Below, one piece after another: positions 1 to 12,270 of a stretch of DNA of 64,000 nucleotides. Origin of the DNA: Nannobrachium achirus (taxonomy: Eukaryota; Chordata; Actinopteri; Myctophiformes; Myctophidae); the NCBI GenBank assembly GCA_963921795.1, contig OY997639.1, positions 59,360,153-59,424,152 of the forward strand, read 5' to 3'. A program made the translations under genes and the position numbers. Below the pieces are notes generated by a model. It searched no databases. It was not told where the DNA came from and saw only the letters and a list, made by a program, of their open reading frames with translations. The first letter of the stretch is position 1. Each line of letters starts with the position of its first letter.

Positions 1-1140
1 ATCTCATGTGCGGCCGCCATCCACGCCGATGTTCGCGAGGACAACGCACACGCACGCGCCTCGGTAAGTTCAATGCCAAAGTCATCCGACTTGCCAAACG
101 GAACGTGAAATGAGCGGCGTCCAAATTTCGCTGCGCAGTTTGTAGACAGTGTACGGTAACAGCTCGCTTGGGCTCGCTTGGCCCTCTGACCCTTTCATTC
201 ACAAAAGTTTCACGTGCTCTCCTCCCTCGTAATTCAATGTCCAAGACATCGTTCTGTACTGCTGTTGGCAGTATTTGGTTGGAAACAAAGTTGATTAACT
301 TCATTTCAGATTCATCATTTCCTGGAGGAGAGAAGGGATTTGCGCCACTTAGCACATCCTTCAGTTGTTTCACTGATCTCTCTTGTCGCTTACTTCTGGT
401 CATTGAGTGTTGGTGATGCTTCTTTGGGTTGGCATCAGCTATGTTCAGTAAGCGCTCAGTTTCACCAGCCAGTCTTGCCAGAACTGGGGTACTCAGACAG
501 TATTTCAGCAGACCCTGAGGATCAGTGGTTAAGCCAGAAATGGCACCTTCTCCTTTATGAATCTTGTTCACGTGTTCTTGAGCGTGATCAGGCCCAATGG
601 ATGTGAAAGGAACAGGGTTGGTACTGACGACAAAATCGCCACTCTTGAGATCTTGCCATACTGAGGGATGGCTGTGTTCCAAGTGATACATGTGTGCGAT
701 GTAGTCGGGTATGTTTTGGGCATAGTCGTGTCTATTGTAGGCGAAGAAGTAAACGCACATCTGCTCCAATGAGGCTAGGTGCAAGAGCCAATTCTGATCA
801 CGAGTACTTTGTATGAACTGGAGAAGATTGTTGACCTGCTTCATATATATACGTGCCCATTTGTACATCGGGTACTTCTCATTCTCAATGTCAAATTGGT
901 CAAGGTTTTCCATCAGCTGCAGATCAGATATCATGTTGAACAGTGTGCCATGGGCTTCAGAAACACCTAGTCCATTTTCACACGCTTTTCTCAGATCTTC
1001 GAGTGCAGACGTCAGTTTCTGGTGTAGCACTGGGTGCTGTTCGAAGAATGCTTCAATCCACAAGTCAAATAGAACTTGCAGTGTGGTCTGGTGAGCTTCC
1101 AAGGCTCTGTTGTGGTGCTTGACATTCAGTATTTGTACAA
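1..1140 (-). CDS. Partial ORF of a repetitive, mobile-element-associated protein family
   Basis: Read on the minus strand, one frame stays open from about 1140 to the window edge (about 380 codons). Recognisable segments include HLASLEQMCVYFFAYNRHD, MYHLEHSHPSVWQDLKSG and SIGPDHAQEHVNK. They resemble a large family of uncharacterised proteins that is multicopy in fish and cnidarian genomes and often sits with CXC (tesmin-like) domains. I know no function for it. A minus-strand acceptor-like TTACAG at 1141-1146 precedes the frame, so this looks like an internal exon or an intron-bearing copy. Family resemblance weakens below about position 180, and a perfect plus-strand donor GTAAGT at 64-69 lies there, so the true exon edge may be near 180. 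Function and intactness are unknown; the coding character is fairly clear. Confidence 0.55.
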
Positions 1141-2179
1141 CTGTAACACTGCTATATAGACCGGATTCAACCCAATCAGTTCCTTGGTTATCACTAGTAT
1201 GATGTAGCTAGGTTAGGTTCTAAACAAGAAAGCATCTATAGGCCTACTGTTGTTGCACGGGAATAATGTGATAAGAATTGCAATTACAGAATTACATGAA
1301 AATTGTTCTGGTTATCCTTTCATGAAAATCATCCTCAAAATCCTGTGTTTGATTATTGAATCTGTTGCTGTAGCGCCACCTATAGGTGGATTGTGGTCAC
1401 ATTTTCAGAGGTTGTGCCTCAGCTCATGATGCAACAACACATCAAACTTGATCAACATTGGATGAGTAGTTTGTAAGTAACCATGAATTTGCTTTTTTAA
1501 TTGGTTGCTGTAGCGCCACCTATGGGCCGATCATGGTGGAAATTGTATGGGATTCGAACCACCGGACCTTTTTTGCTATATGCTCCCTGAAACTGATGTC
1601 ATAGTGACATAGATGCCCTTATTTGGATAGAGTCTGAATAACAATGGCGTGGCTTGATATAGGCCTAGTGTACTCACTGCTCATTAGTGCAGATAGCCTA
1701 CCCATAATTTTACATAAGGTCAAAACACCTATTGTTAAACCAGGAATGTAATCAAACAGTCAGCCAGTCATTTAACACGTCCTGAATAGCAACTAATATG
1801 CATAGATATCCATTTAGTAATAAATACTTATGTCCGCTAAAATGCCATACAGGTGAATTTAATAAGCATTTATTTGACTGTGTTGTCCCTTATTATATGT
1901 CCCTAAAACCTCATTTGAATTTTGAACACAAAAAAGTTATGCACCCTTTAATCACCACCACCACCATTATGATGATGATCGCTATTAATTGTACAGTATC
2001 TCTGACATAGCCTGCTTCCCCCTCCCATTTTACTGTAAGCCTATCATTTATTTTTTATTTAGTATTTTTATTTAGTTTTCCGATTGTCTTATGATGATAT
2101 TGTTTGCAGTAGGTCTACTGTTTTTTTTTTTGTCTGTCATTTAATGTTGTATGGGTATGGGTTGGAAAAACAAGTCCAA
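1141..2179. other. Gene-free, AT-rich stretch with repeat fragments
   Basis: No supported gene. Two short blocks at about 1369-1395 and 1506-1530 share the motif TAGCGCCACCTAT and resemble the interior of the Helitron-like elements at 26.7-28.4 kb. The rest is AT-rich without recognisable coding signal. Confidence 0.5.
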
Positions 2180-2282
2180 AAGCTTTCTTGTGGTGTTTAT
2201 CCTTTTAGTTGACCATGTATCACTGTACCGTGTACCTTTTCATATGCAAATAAAGTAAGCTATACAAACCAATCAATCAATA
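2180..2282 (+). mobile_element. LINE 3' tail fragment (L2/CR1 type)
   Basis: The stretch TTTTAGTTGACCATGTATCA ... ending in CCAATCAATCAATA matches the 3' end of the LINE at 24.46 kb (there read on minus) and the tails at 9.09 and 18.96 kb. Short CAAT-type tandem 3' ends are usual for L2-like LINEs. Confidence 0.6.
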
Positions 2283-3103
2283 CTGGTGCTGTATGAAATC
2301 AAATGCAGCATAATATAGCAGGCTAAACAATGGCTGTTGTTATGTGTCAACAATCAGCAGGCTATCCTTTATTCGGCTATAGCCTCCTGTTGTGTAGAAA
2401 TATTTATATTCTATTCTATTACTTGAGAAGAGTAAAACGTGGTCTGATGAGGACAGCCTGCTGACAGGCTCATTATGTCATATCTAAAAGCATAGGATCC
2501 CAGGCGTTTCTAGATGAATCTCAACTCGTGGAGCAAAATTTTAGCTTGCTAAACCCCACCATGGTGTGATTGGTGCAATAAACGAAATATTCCCCGCAAT
2601 CGGACCTTTCATTTCACATTCACAAGGTGAATTCGCGTTGAGGTGAGCTCCTATAAGCCCAAGCTCGCAGCCACAGCTCACAGCAGCATCACGTCAAAAA
2701 CGAACATTAAAAGCATAATCACGCTTTAGTATCCGACCTAAAATAAACATCATATGTGGCCCAAAGCAAACACACCGTAAAAAAACTCGCGCGGAGTCCA
2801 ACACGTAAAGTACAGACAGCGAAAAAGACGCTTGATTCTGATTGGTTTAATGTTTTGGTGGGGAGGAGGGGTTGTCGGCCGAATTCTGTGGAGGGGAATT
2901 TCAAAGACGCAAGGCTCGGGGGAGGAGTCGGAATTTAGCAAGGGGGGGAAACGCTATTGGCTGCCGAAAAAAAATTTGCACCGGCAGAGCAGCCCGCACT
3001 AACAACACATCAAACTTTGCCAAGGCGTTTAGAGTATACCAGCCTGTCACAATGGACTCAGAATAAGAACGAATAAGAATAAGAACGGGACGAAAACCAT
3101 GCC
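2283..3103. other. No clear gene; region upstream of a hAT relic
   Basis: Contains CCAAT-box-like strings (CTGATTGGTTT near 2838, GCTATTGGCTG near 2952) and a moderately CpG-containing stretch at 2700-3000. This may be the 5' part or promoter of the hAT copy whose coding relic follows. No open exon could be assigned. Confidence 0.3.
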
Positions 3104-3253
3104 GATGATGTAACTTATACAGATGTCACAGATATCCTCGACGTCCCCAATGATGACAACGAGACTGATGCTCTGTTTACCCTGCCGCCACATTACCGGT
3201 GTGCTTCGCATACAATTAATCTGATTTCCACGGGCGATGTCGACCAATACTAA

Positions 3254-5006
3254 GGCCTAACAAAATAAAACTTTGGTTTCCGGTTGGCTGTCATTTTACG
3301 GCTGAGTAGGTAGGGAATTTATTTTATTTTATTTTTTATTTTTTATTTTTTTGTGGGCATGATGGGTAGCAAGGAATTTTATTTTATTTCCTCATGGGAA
3401 GGATGGGTAGGTAGTTTTTTTTTTTTTTTTTTTTTCCTATGGCAATGATCGATATGCTTCTTTTTTTAATATATTCTGTTTTCCTGAGTTACCAATTTCT
3501 TGAGAAGCCGACTTGTCTCTCTCAGGGGTGACACTAAGGTCTCAGAGGCACTTGCCCGAGTTGTGAGCTTGTAGATCAGCTATTTTCCAACATTTGCATC
3601 TTTCTTGTATTATTTTACAATTTGGCTAGTATTTTTCTTTTCTTTTTTTAATCATTTGGGGACCTCTGGGGGGGGTTTCGACCCACAGGTTGACTCACTT
3701 GACTGAAGTGGAAGGGAGAATGTAGTTTTAGTGGATGAATGAAAGTGGAGCAAAGATATTTGTTTCAAGACAGTTAGAAAGTGTTTATTGCTCTGGTGTT
3801 TTCTTTTTACAAACTGTGATTCTCTTCGAATGCTTTATGCTTGTGTCGCAACGTGAATTATCTGAAAACAACGTTGTGCGTCAGAGCGGCTCTTGGCTCG
3901 CTCCGATGCCGATCATTTCGTCCGGAGGGTTTAACCGACTCACTTTTCCAATTTTTATGTATTTTCTTGGTGTCCCACCAGCAACTTCTATCCTCACAAA
4001 GTCCTATTTCTGACAATTGTGTCTTTCTCAGTTTATGGGCAGATCTATGTTAGCATGTCTCAGAACGGTCCTGATTGTGAAATGTCAGATTTGTGATGTC
4101 ACAAGGCCTGAGAAGGAGGCAGGAGGAGCTGGGAGAGGGTTGGGGAGGGGTGGGCAGGCCTGAGAAGGAGGCAGGAGGAGCTGGGAAAGGGTTGGGGAGG
4201 GGTGGGCAGGCCTGCTGAGCAGGAGGTGGGGAGGAGTGTGGGGCCAAAACTGGCTCAATAGCGCAGTCCTCCCACTCAGGACAAGGTGGTACTGCAGCTG
4301 AAAATGCTCTGAAAGCCAGGCAGAAATGACAGGGGCTCTGTATTCAGGAGTGGTAATTTAGCCTCAAACCTTTTCAAAAACGTTTTTGGGACACAAACAG
4401 TGTTATATAAATTATTTTTAAATGCATGGTGTAGGACCTTTAAGGTTAGAGTTGGGTGTAAAAAAAGATGACATGTAGAAACAGCGAAGCTATCCCTGTC
4501 GCGACAGACACTCTTTGGAGAGAGGATTGATCCTGCAAACGTATTCACATTTAGGTTTTGCGCGAATGAACCCACTGATTTATACATAGTTGCAGAAGTT
4601 GCAGCTGTGTGCGCGTCGTGTCTTCATCATAATGTGATCTTGTAGATTAGCCGTTTTCGACGGAGGCACGGAGCAGGCACGTGTTTGCGTGTGTGTGTAG
4701 GGACTGGGGAGGAGGGATGGACTGAGGGGGGAGAGAGAGACGGAGCTGACGCAATGACGCATGAATAGTAAAACAAAACATTTGCGCACATGATATTTTA
4801 GTCGAAAGAAAACTTTGATTAAACTTCGCGAATGTGGTCGCACCAAATATATTTTTTGTAAGATGTTTTTGATCGACTCGGTCGGATTTTGACTTAATTT
4901 TATTTATTTTTTATTTTCACTCCAAATGCCAATAAAATCATCTGGGTCGCACGTATTTAATAGGGTCGGTCGCCAACCGGAAACCAAAGTTTTTTTTTGT
5001 TAGGCC
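3254..5006. mobile_element. Non-autonomous DNA transposon, PIF/Harbinger-like
   Basis: Terminal inverted repeats of about 35 bp: left begins GGCCTAACAAAA (3254), and the right end read in reverse begins the same way and continues ACTTTGGTTTCCGGTTGG. Both ends are flanked by TAA (3251-3253 and 5007-5009), the TWA target duplication expected of PIF/Harbinger elements. The interior is AT-rich, has no transposase, carries a 52-bp direct repeat at 4106-4209 and two half-sites of the dispersed palindrome (3560-3588, 4634-4658). It interrupts the hAT relic. Confidence 0.6.
4106..4209. repeat. Two tandem copies of a 52-bp purine-rich unit
   Basis: The unit beginning GGCCTGAGAAGGAGGCAGG starts at 4106 and again at 4158 with one or two differences. 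It lies inside the Harbinger-like element. Confidence 0.85.
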
Positions 5007-5150
5007 TAATATTCCAGTGCAGAGACCAAGAATGTGTACAGAACTAGCGTTGCAAAATGTACTGCTCTTTGGAATAAAGCAAGTCGATCATCAGTTGCAT
5101 CAGAATATGTGGAGGAAGCAAACCCCAGAAAGCTACTCGACATTAGTCGA

Positions 5151-5392
5151 CATTAGAACTAGCCCGCTGGCCCGGATGTACTTTTTAGAGTGACAGGGCC
5201 ACCAGAACTCACCAGGGACTTGCCCGTTTGGGCCAGTGAATTTAATGCCTTGAAAATAAAACAAGTAACGTTTATATCTAATTTCACATGTATTCCCCGA
5301 ATCCCGATTCGTTCGCGAACGCCCCATCTCTACACTCCACGCATTCACATCCATGCGTTCGGCAGAGCAGCCAGCCTGCTACAGTGTCTACC

Positions 5393-5449
<57 letters not shown>

Positions 5450-5655
5450 GACACACAGACAGACATGTGGCAGCCCGGCCAGTGCGCTGTATCACGTGTC
5501 ATCATTGCCTCATTTAAGACACTCGACTTAACATTTTAAACCAGGCAAAATGGATTTTAGATTGATGTAGGCTTAAGCGAAGGAGCGCCGTCACTAAATA
5601 AACCGTGACTGACAGGGATAGAAGGACTACAGGTGGGTAAAACGGCATTCATTAG
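5151..5655. repeat. Gene-free stretch with (CTGT)n microsatellite
   Basis: A tetranucleotide run of about 15 CTGT units occupies roughly 5391-5452. The surrounding sequence shows no supported gene. Confidence 0.85.
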
Positions 5656-6756
5656 TAGGGGTGGCTCGGTATCAACATTTTGTTATCGCGGTTACCGACC
5701 TCCCATTTACCGCCGGTATTGCGGTAATTACTGCACCCCCGTATCTATTAATTAAGGTTCGGCGATAAGACAAAATATTCCTATCAACTGCCCAAAATTC
5801 GTCGCTCCACAGTCCTATAAGCCTGACTGCTCGTACGTGGGTACAGCACAGTGGGTCTGGCTTTTGAAAGTAGCAGATCTACAAGCTCACAACGCGTCGC
5901 GTTTGCAACACGTTCTGAGCTTGTAGATCTTTGCAGTGTCGGGTTACTATAGTGACATAGGCTACAGAGGCGTCAATTGGGTATGGCAAGCTATGGCACC
6001 TGCCATACCTAGGCTACAGGGGGAAATAATAAAATGTACTTTTCATCGTGCCTGTTGCTAAGGTATGGCAACATGACTGGTGTCTTGCACGCGCGCCCTT
6101 AGCTTTTGCTGAACTGACGCTACTGGGGCTTCAGACATGTACTGCACGCTGTTTGTGAACAAACCAGATGAGACGACTATAGTGATTGTGTACGGTCTGT
6201 GATTATGTAAACTCACTTCTCAAATCGCATTGATTGAGTGGTGATATAAACATAGTAAGCAGGTTTTAGTTACCAGACATGACAGAAAAGGTTGTAGTCG
6301 AACAACGACGGGCACATGCGCGACTGTAAAAGTACTCACGTCTAGCGCTGGTTTCATTTTCGGTTTTAGTCCTCGCGCTCCGCCCGTATGAATAAAACAG
6401 AAATGGCCACAAGGTATGTATAAACATACTTGTGTGAGTTGTGTCGTGTGGATTATGGAGAAAGTTTAACGCTGCTGAGGCTACAAGGCTACTGCACTGC
6501 TCCAGTGTCCACTGTGTCTCCGACTCTCAATGTGACGGGCCAAGCTTCCAATTGTTCCAAACCTGTGGTACGCGGCCCAGAGCAGAGCGGCATGGAGCGC
6601 ATGCGGTCCTCGCTTCTCCCCTGCTTTATAACTCGCTCGTTCTCAATAAAAATAGCCTATTTTTTGTCTTTTATGACCGCGGTAAGGACCCTGACACCGC
6701 GGTAGGCCGCGGTATACCGCGATACGGCGGTACGGCGGTTACCGAACCCAGCCCTA
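5656..6756. mobile_element. 1.1-kb hAT-type element with CGGTA-rich ends
   Basis: The target duplication TTCATTAG (8 bp) is exact at 5648-5655 and 6757-6764. Termini are imperfect inverted repeats: TAGGGGTGGCTCGGTA on the left and, in reverse, TAGGGCTGGGTTCGGTAACC on the right. Subterminal GCGGTA/TACCGC repeats occur at both ends. An 8-bp duplication is the hAT signature. No transposase frame was found, so it is non-autonomous. It contains a full copy of the dispersed palindrome at 5863-5934. Confidence 0.75.
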
Positions 6757-7298
6757 TTCATTAGCTTTTATCAAACTGCGAGCCCAGCATTTGTTCCGTC
6801 TTTTCTGCCTGTATCAACGTGAGTGAATGCGCTCTGCAGAGGCGTCAATTGGGTATGGCAAGCATGGCAGCTGCCATACCTTGGCTACAGGGGGACATAA
6901 TAAAATGTACTTTTCATTCATCATAGTAATCACATCAATACAGATAGTTATTGGAATCAGGTGCGTCCAAATAATTAATTAATTGATACATAACCTACCA
7001 TATGGGAATCATATGCATTTCATACGGAAGAATGTGAAGCATTTGCATCTCACAGTTATGCCTATGCAAGTGCAATGCATATTTTGGGGACCCCCCCCAC
7101 CCTGACAAGCACTAAGAGTTGAGGCATACATTTTGTATAACATGGTTCTATTGTGAAAATAGCAGATCTACATGCTCACAACACCTTGCAATGTGAGCAT
7201 GTAGATCGGCTATTTAACTCATTGAGTGCCTATCCCTAACCCTTTTTTTTTTGTTACTTTTTTTAGAGACCAATTCTGTTTACACGGCCCGCGAGAGC
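6757..7298. other. Repeat-derived spacer
   Basis: No gene. 6839-6920 repeats a block also present at 5965-6050 (TCAATTGGGTATGGCAAGC). 7085-7140 resembles 31790-31880. A complete dispersed palindrome lies at 7155-7215. Confidence 0.55.
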
Positions 7299-9471
7299 GT
7301 CGCGCCGCCGATATTTACCATCCACTCCAATGCAATCCAGGATCTTTAGAGCTCATTTTCTCTGTTCCATGCATATCCATGAGGTGTGCAAGGTTTAATC
7401 ATGGCTAAATAGCCAACAATAGGGCTTCTAAAATGCTTGGTAGCCAATAGCGAACTTCAAGCTAACTTCATCCTGTTCCTGTACATGCACAAAGGAAAGT
7501 GTTCAGGCGCATCATGGCTGCGCAAGGCTTGTGTATATACCAGCGTATGTCTATGATGATTTTTATGGCCACTGGGCGCCCTCTAGTGGTTAAAGCTGGC
7601 ATAAATAGGGTTAATTAATTAGCCATATGGGAAATATGCAGTGTGAAGCGCATGGTTTCATGGTTATATGCCCTATGCAGGTGCAGCGCATATTTTAACT
7701 GGGGTGAGCATGTAGATCAGCTATTTTCACAATTTCTGCCTCTAATATGTGTCAATTGGTGCGGGGATTCGACCAGAGATGACATGCGCTTGTTAAAATA
7801 AATGCATCCCTCACACAGAGGACGCAAAGAGAGAGAGAGGGGGAGGGAGAGAGAGAGAGAGAGGGGGGGGGGCACCTGATTCCAATAGCTCTAATCTGTA
7901 TTACTTTGATTTCTATGGAGTGCATAGGATAGTGTAATGGTCACCGACAGCAGACAGGTGAGGCAAACATGGACAGTCTGACAGCAGAATTGAGCGTAGG
8001 CGAAATGGCTCTTCAACAGAGGTGAAACGGCCACACAGGTTAGGTGAAAACACTCTCCTCCACGGCGAAAAAGCCACGCTAATGCTCTGTCCAGACCGGC
8101 GAATTAGCGAAAGCGACGTGAATAAGCGAACCAAAAAGGCGAAGAATTCGCGATTCGCCTTTTTCCATACACACCAAAAAGCAACGCGAATATGCGTTTA
8201 ATATTCGCTTAATTCGCCTAAACGAGGGGTGATTATCTGCCTCTGGCGCATGCAGGAGAAAGGAGAAGAGAGGAGAGAGTAGAACGGAGAAACAAATAGT
8301 ACACACGCTCACTATTTGCGAGCTCTTCATATTATATCGCATCTCTCTGAGTCTGCATGCAGTGCATTTGGCCAGCGAGAGAGAGGGGAAGCCAGGGGAG
8401 CAGAGCGTTCACCGTTCCTCCTCCGCCCGTGTCCCTGCATACTGGCAGGTCCCTGCAGCAGCTGGTGGAAAGTAACTAAAAGTACATTTACTTGAGTAGC
8501 CTGTACTTGTGGATGAGTCCAATTTCCAGTACTTTCCTTCTACTCCACTACACTTCGGATCCTTTTGTATTTAATACCCAGCGATTTATTTTAAAACATT
8601 AATCTTTTTGCAGTTATAAATTAGCCTAAAACATACCATGCTTTTACCAGTAATACATTCGAGTAGTTGTTACAAGCAGCCACGCTGCCACACAGAGAGA
8701 GACACGGAAAGGAGAAAAACACCGTTCCCCTCGGCCTCAATGCAACATGAAGGTCCCTCCACCATTCTCTCTCTCTCTTGAAATAGGGTAGAGTGAGCTT
8801 ACTTTGATACAGAGAGAGAGAGGAATTCGCCTTTGAATGTTCGCTAAATTCGACACAAGGGCGAATAAAAAACAGACGCCTTTTCGCTTTTTCGAAATTC
8901 GCGTTTGGTGTGGATGCTTCCATTGACTTAATAAGGTTTTTTTAAAAAGGCGAATTATATGCTAATTCGCCAATTCGCCCTCTGTGTGTATGGACCTTTA
9001 AAGACCTAATCCATCAAGGCGAAAATGTTATAGGCGAAGAGGCTGGTGACCGTGGAAATAAGCCTCGGCTTTCTAGGATCTCCTTTTAGTTGACCTTGTA
9101 CCAGTGATTTGTAATGTCATGAAACTGTACTTTTTTCTTTGCAAACTTCTAATAAATTCTTCAACCAATCAATCAATGGTAAGATAAAACAAATTTACGT
9201 CACAGATATTTGTTATCTGTATCTTACCACCCACTTGAATGGAGAAATGTATAGCCTATTTCTTGTTTATCTGGCCCAGATGAAGATAGCAAGTGATTCG
9301 CTCTTCCGGGCTCAATAGCTCAGGAACGAAACATTCCAAAAGCACAAAAAACGTTTCATTCTTATCCTGGGAATGGACCTTATAGCTTCTACAGACAAAG
9401 AGATTTCGCCTACAATAAGATATTATAATTTTTCATCGGATCGTATGAGCACACACACTACACCATCCTCG
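7299..9471. repeat. Tandem-duplicated 2.17-kb unit, copy A
   Basis: The segment from GTCGCGCCGCCGATATT (7299) to the CACCATCCTC junction at 9471 is followed at once by a near-identical copy starting at 9472. It contains a (GA)n/poly-G tract (7829-7871), a half-site of the dispersed palindrome (7704-7730), two ATTCGC-rich blocks (about 8097-8225 and 8823-8975) that look like the arms of a DNA element, and a LINE 3' tail (9086-9177). No gene. Confidence 0.85.
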
Positions 9472-12270
9472 GTCGCGCCGCCGATATTTACCATCCACTC
9501 CAATGCAATCCAGGATCTTTAGAGCTCATTTTCTCTGTTCCATGCATATCCATGAGGTGTGCAAGGTTTAATCATGGCTAAATAGCCAACAATAGGGCTT
9601 CTAAAATGCTTGGTAGCCAATAGCGAACTTCAAGCTAACTTCATCCTGTTCCTGTACATGCACAAAGGAAAGTGTTCAGGCGCATCATGGCTGCGCAAGG
9701 CTTGTGTATATACCAGCGTATGTCTATGATGATTTTTATGGCCACTGGGCGACCTCTAGTGGTTAAAGCTGGCACAAATAGGGTTAATTAATTAGCCATA
9801 TGGGAAATATGCAGTGTGAAGCGCATGGTTTCATGGTTATATGCCCTATGCAGGTGCAGCGCATATTTTAACTGGGGTGAGCATGTAGATCAGCTATTTT
9901 CACAATTTCTGCCTCTAATATGTGTCAATTGGTGCGGGGATTCGACCAGAGATGACATGTGCTTGTTAAAATAAATGCATCCCTCACACAGAGGACGCAA
10001 AGAGAGAGAGAGGGGGAGGGAGAGAGAGAGAGAGAGAGGGGGGGGCACCTGATTCCAATAGCTCTAATCTGTATTACTTTGATTTCTATGGAGTGCATAG
10101 GATAGTGTAATGGTCACCGACAGCAGACAGGTGAGGCAAACATGGACAGTAGAATTGAGCGTAGGCGAAATGGCTCTTCAACAGAGGTGAAACGGCCACA
10201 CAGGTTAGGTGAAAACACTCTCCTCCACGGCGAAAAAGCCACGCTAATGCTCTGTCCAGACCGGCGAATTAGCGAAAGCGACGTGAATAAGCGAACCAAA
10301 AAGGCGAAGAATTCGCGATTCGCCTTTTTCCATACACACCAAAAAGTGACGCGAATATGCGTTTAATATTCGCTTAATTCGCCTAAACGAGGGGTGATTA
10401 TCTGCCTCTGGCGCATGCAGGAGAAAGGAGAAGAGAGGAGAGAGTAGAACGGAGAAACAAATAGTACACGCGCTCACTATTTGCGAGCTCTTCATATTAT
10501 ATCGCATCTCTCTGAGTCTGCATGCAGTGCATTTGGCCAGCGAGAGAGAGGGGAAGCCAGGGGAGCAGAGCGTTCACCGTTCCTCCTCCGCCCGTGTCCC
10601 TGCATACTGGCAGGTCCCTGCAGCAGCTGGTGGAAAGTAACTAAAAGTACATTTACTTGAGTAGCCTGTACTTGTGGATGAGTCCAATTTCCAGTACTTT
10701 CCTTCTACTCCACTACACTTCGGATCCTTTTGTATTTAATACCCAGCGATTTATTTTAAAACATTAATCTTTTTGCAGTTATAAATTAGCCTAAAACATA
10801 CCATGCTTTTACCAGTAATACATTCGAGTAGTTGTTACAAGCAGCCACGCTGCCACCAGGGCTCGAGACTAACGGCATCCCTACGTCCCAGGGACTTAAA
10901 TATATGTGTTCGGGACGCAAATGAATCTCCCCTGGGACGCATTCGGGACGTAGAGGATTTTTTTGAGCCAACGGCGCATATCAATGTCACTGCTCAAACC
11001 ATGGTGTGCAAACTCGCAGCATGAGACTCACAGAAAATGAATAGGCTATGATGTAAACAGAATGTTTAAGAAGTTACCACAGGCAGTGCTGATCATCCTT
11101 TTCAGGTACTTAGTTGCTAAAATGCTGCGCAATTTGAAGAGATTAACTAGCAGAATGAGGCAGAGAACAGACTGTCTGGGTTACAACTAGTGGAAAATAG
11201 CCGATCTACAAGCTGTGGCTGAGAGATAAATCTTAGCATCCCCGCCCCCTGCTTCGCCTCATAAAGAGTAACGTTATATGATTTGGATTGTGATTATTAA
11301 TGAAAATGTAAAACGGAACACTGTCAACGCACCAAGCACAGACACATAGCCTACGTTTAGTGAGCAGCACGCGCAGTTGTTTGGATATTGGAGTAGGACA
11401 CATTGTAATTAAATCAACGGTTTGTTTAACTTTTGTCATCTCTATAAACCTATAGCCTATATTCCCAATTACAAGACGTTATGTGAATATGTTCGTCTAA
11501 TCGTCTAATCAACTTCATCATCACAACCAGCCGTGAGCCGTGCAAGCTGGCATTCATTTTACAAAGTTCCCGTGCCGTGTGACAGCTTATTTTCTCCAGT
11601 CCAGTAGTGTCTCTAAAACTCTCAAAAACAACCGGTCCACTCATAATAAATAACTCCATTTCGGCAGCAGCTGCACGCGTCTGCACTCTCCACTCGATGA
11701 AGCGTGGATGGCACTGGTTATACTTCTTTCAGTACAACGGTGTTGTGCGGTGCGGTGAGCATATAGACGATCTAAAAGCCCTCAAAGCCCTGAGGATGCG
11801 CTTAGTTGTAGGGTTGTAGATTAGCGCGCAACACGTTCGTACGGACAAAGTACAAACCCAGTTTTACCGTAATTCCTCCAACAGTCGTGCATGATTGGTT
11901 CTTTAGTTTACCGTATATGACAATCACACCAGCAAACTGGCTGAGGTAAGATTTTTAGAAGCCACAAATGACAGTATAAAAATAGAAAGGATTGTCAAGC
12001 CAATTTCACCAGCAGCAACAACAACAAAAACCACAACAACAACAATAACAATAATAATAAATATTATTATAATAGTAACAATAGTTAAGCCGTACACGAT
12101 AGGGAGTTCCAATAGAGAAATATAAGCCTCGTGTACAATATAGGCTCGAAGTACACGCGAGCGTACACGCCCCCATAGTTATAATGGGGCGTGTACGCTT
12201 GCAACAGGGTGTCGTGTACGGCACCTGTGCCGACTACAATTTCCCAATGTAGGGCAGCAGAGAGCCATAT

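Larger units (their letters stand above)
3104..5150 (+). pseudogene. hAT transposase relic, split by an insertion
   Basis: Frame 3104-3250 encodes a stretch ending LPPHYRCASHTINLISTGD, which matches the conserved central region of fish hAT transposases. Reading resumes after the inserted element at about 5010 with NVYRTSVAKCTALWNKASRS, the segment expected next in that family, and stops within about 140 bases. The transposase would catalyse cut-and-paste DNA transposition. This copy is a dead fragment: both ends are missing, a 1.75-kb element sits inside it, and an in-frame TAA occurs at the junction. Confidence 0.6.
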
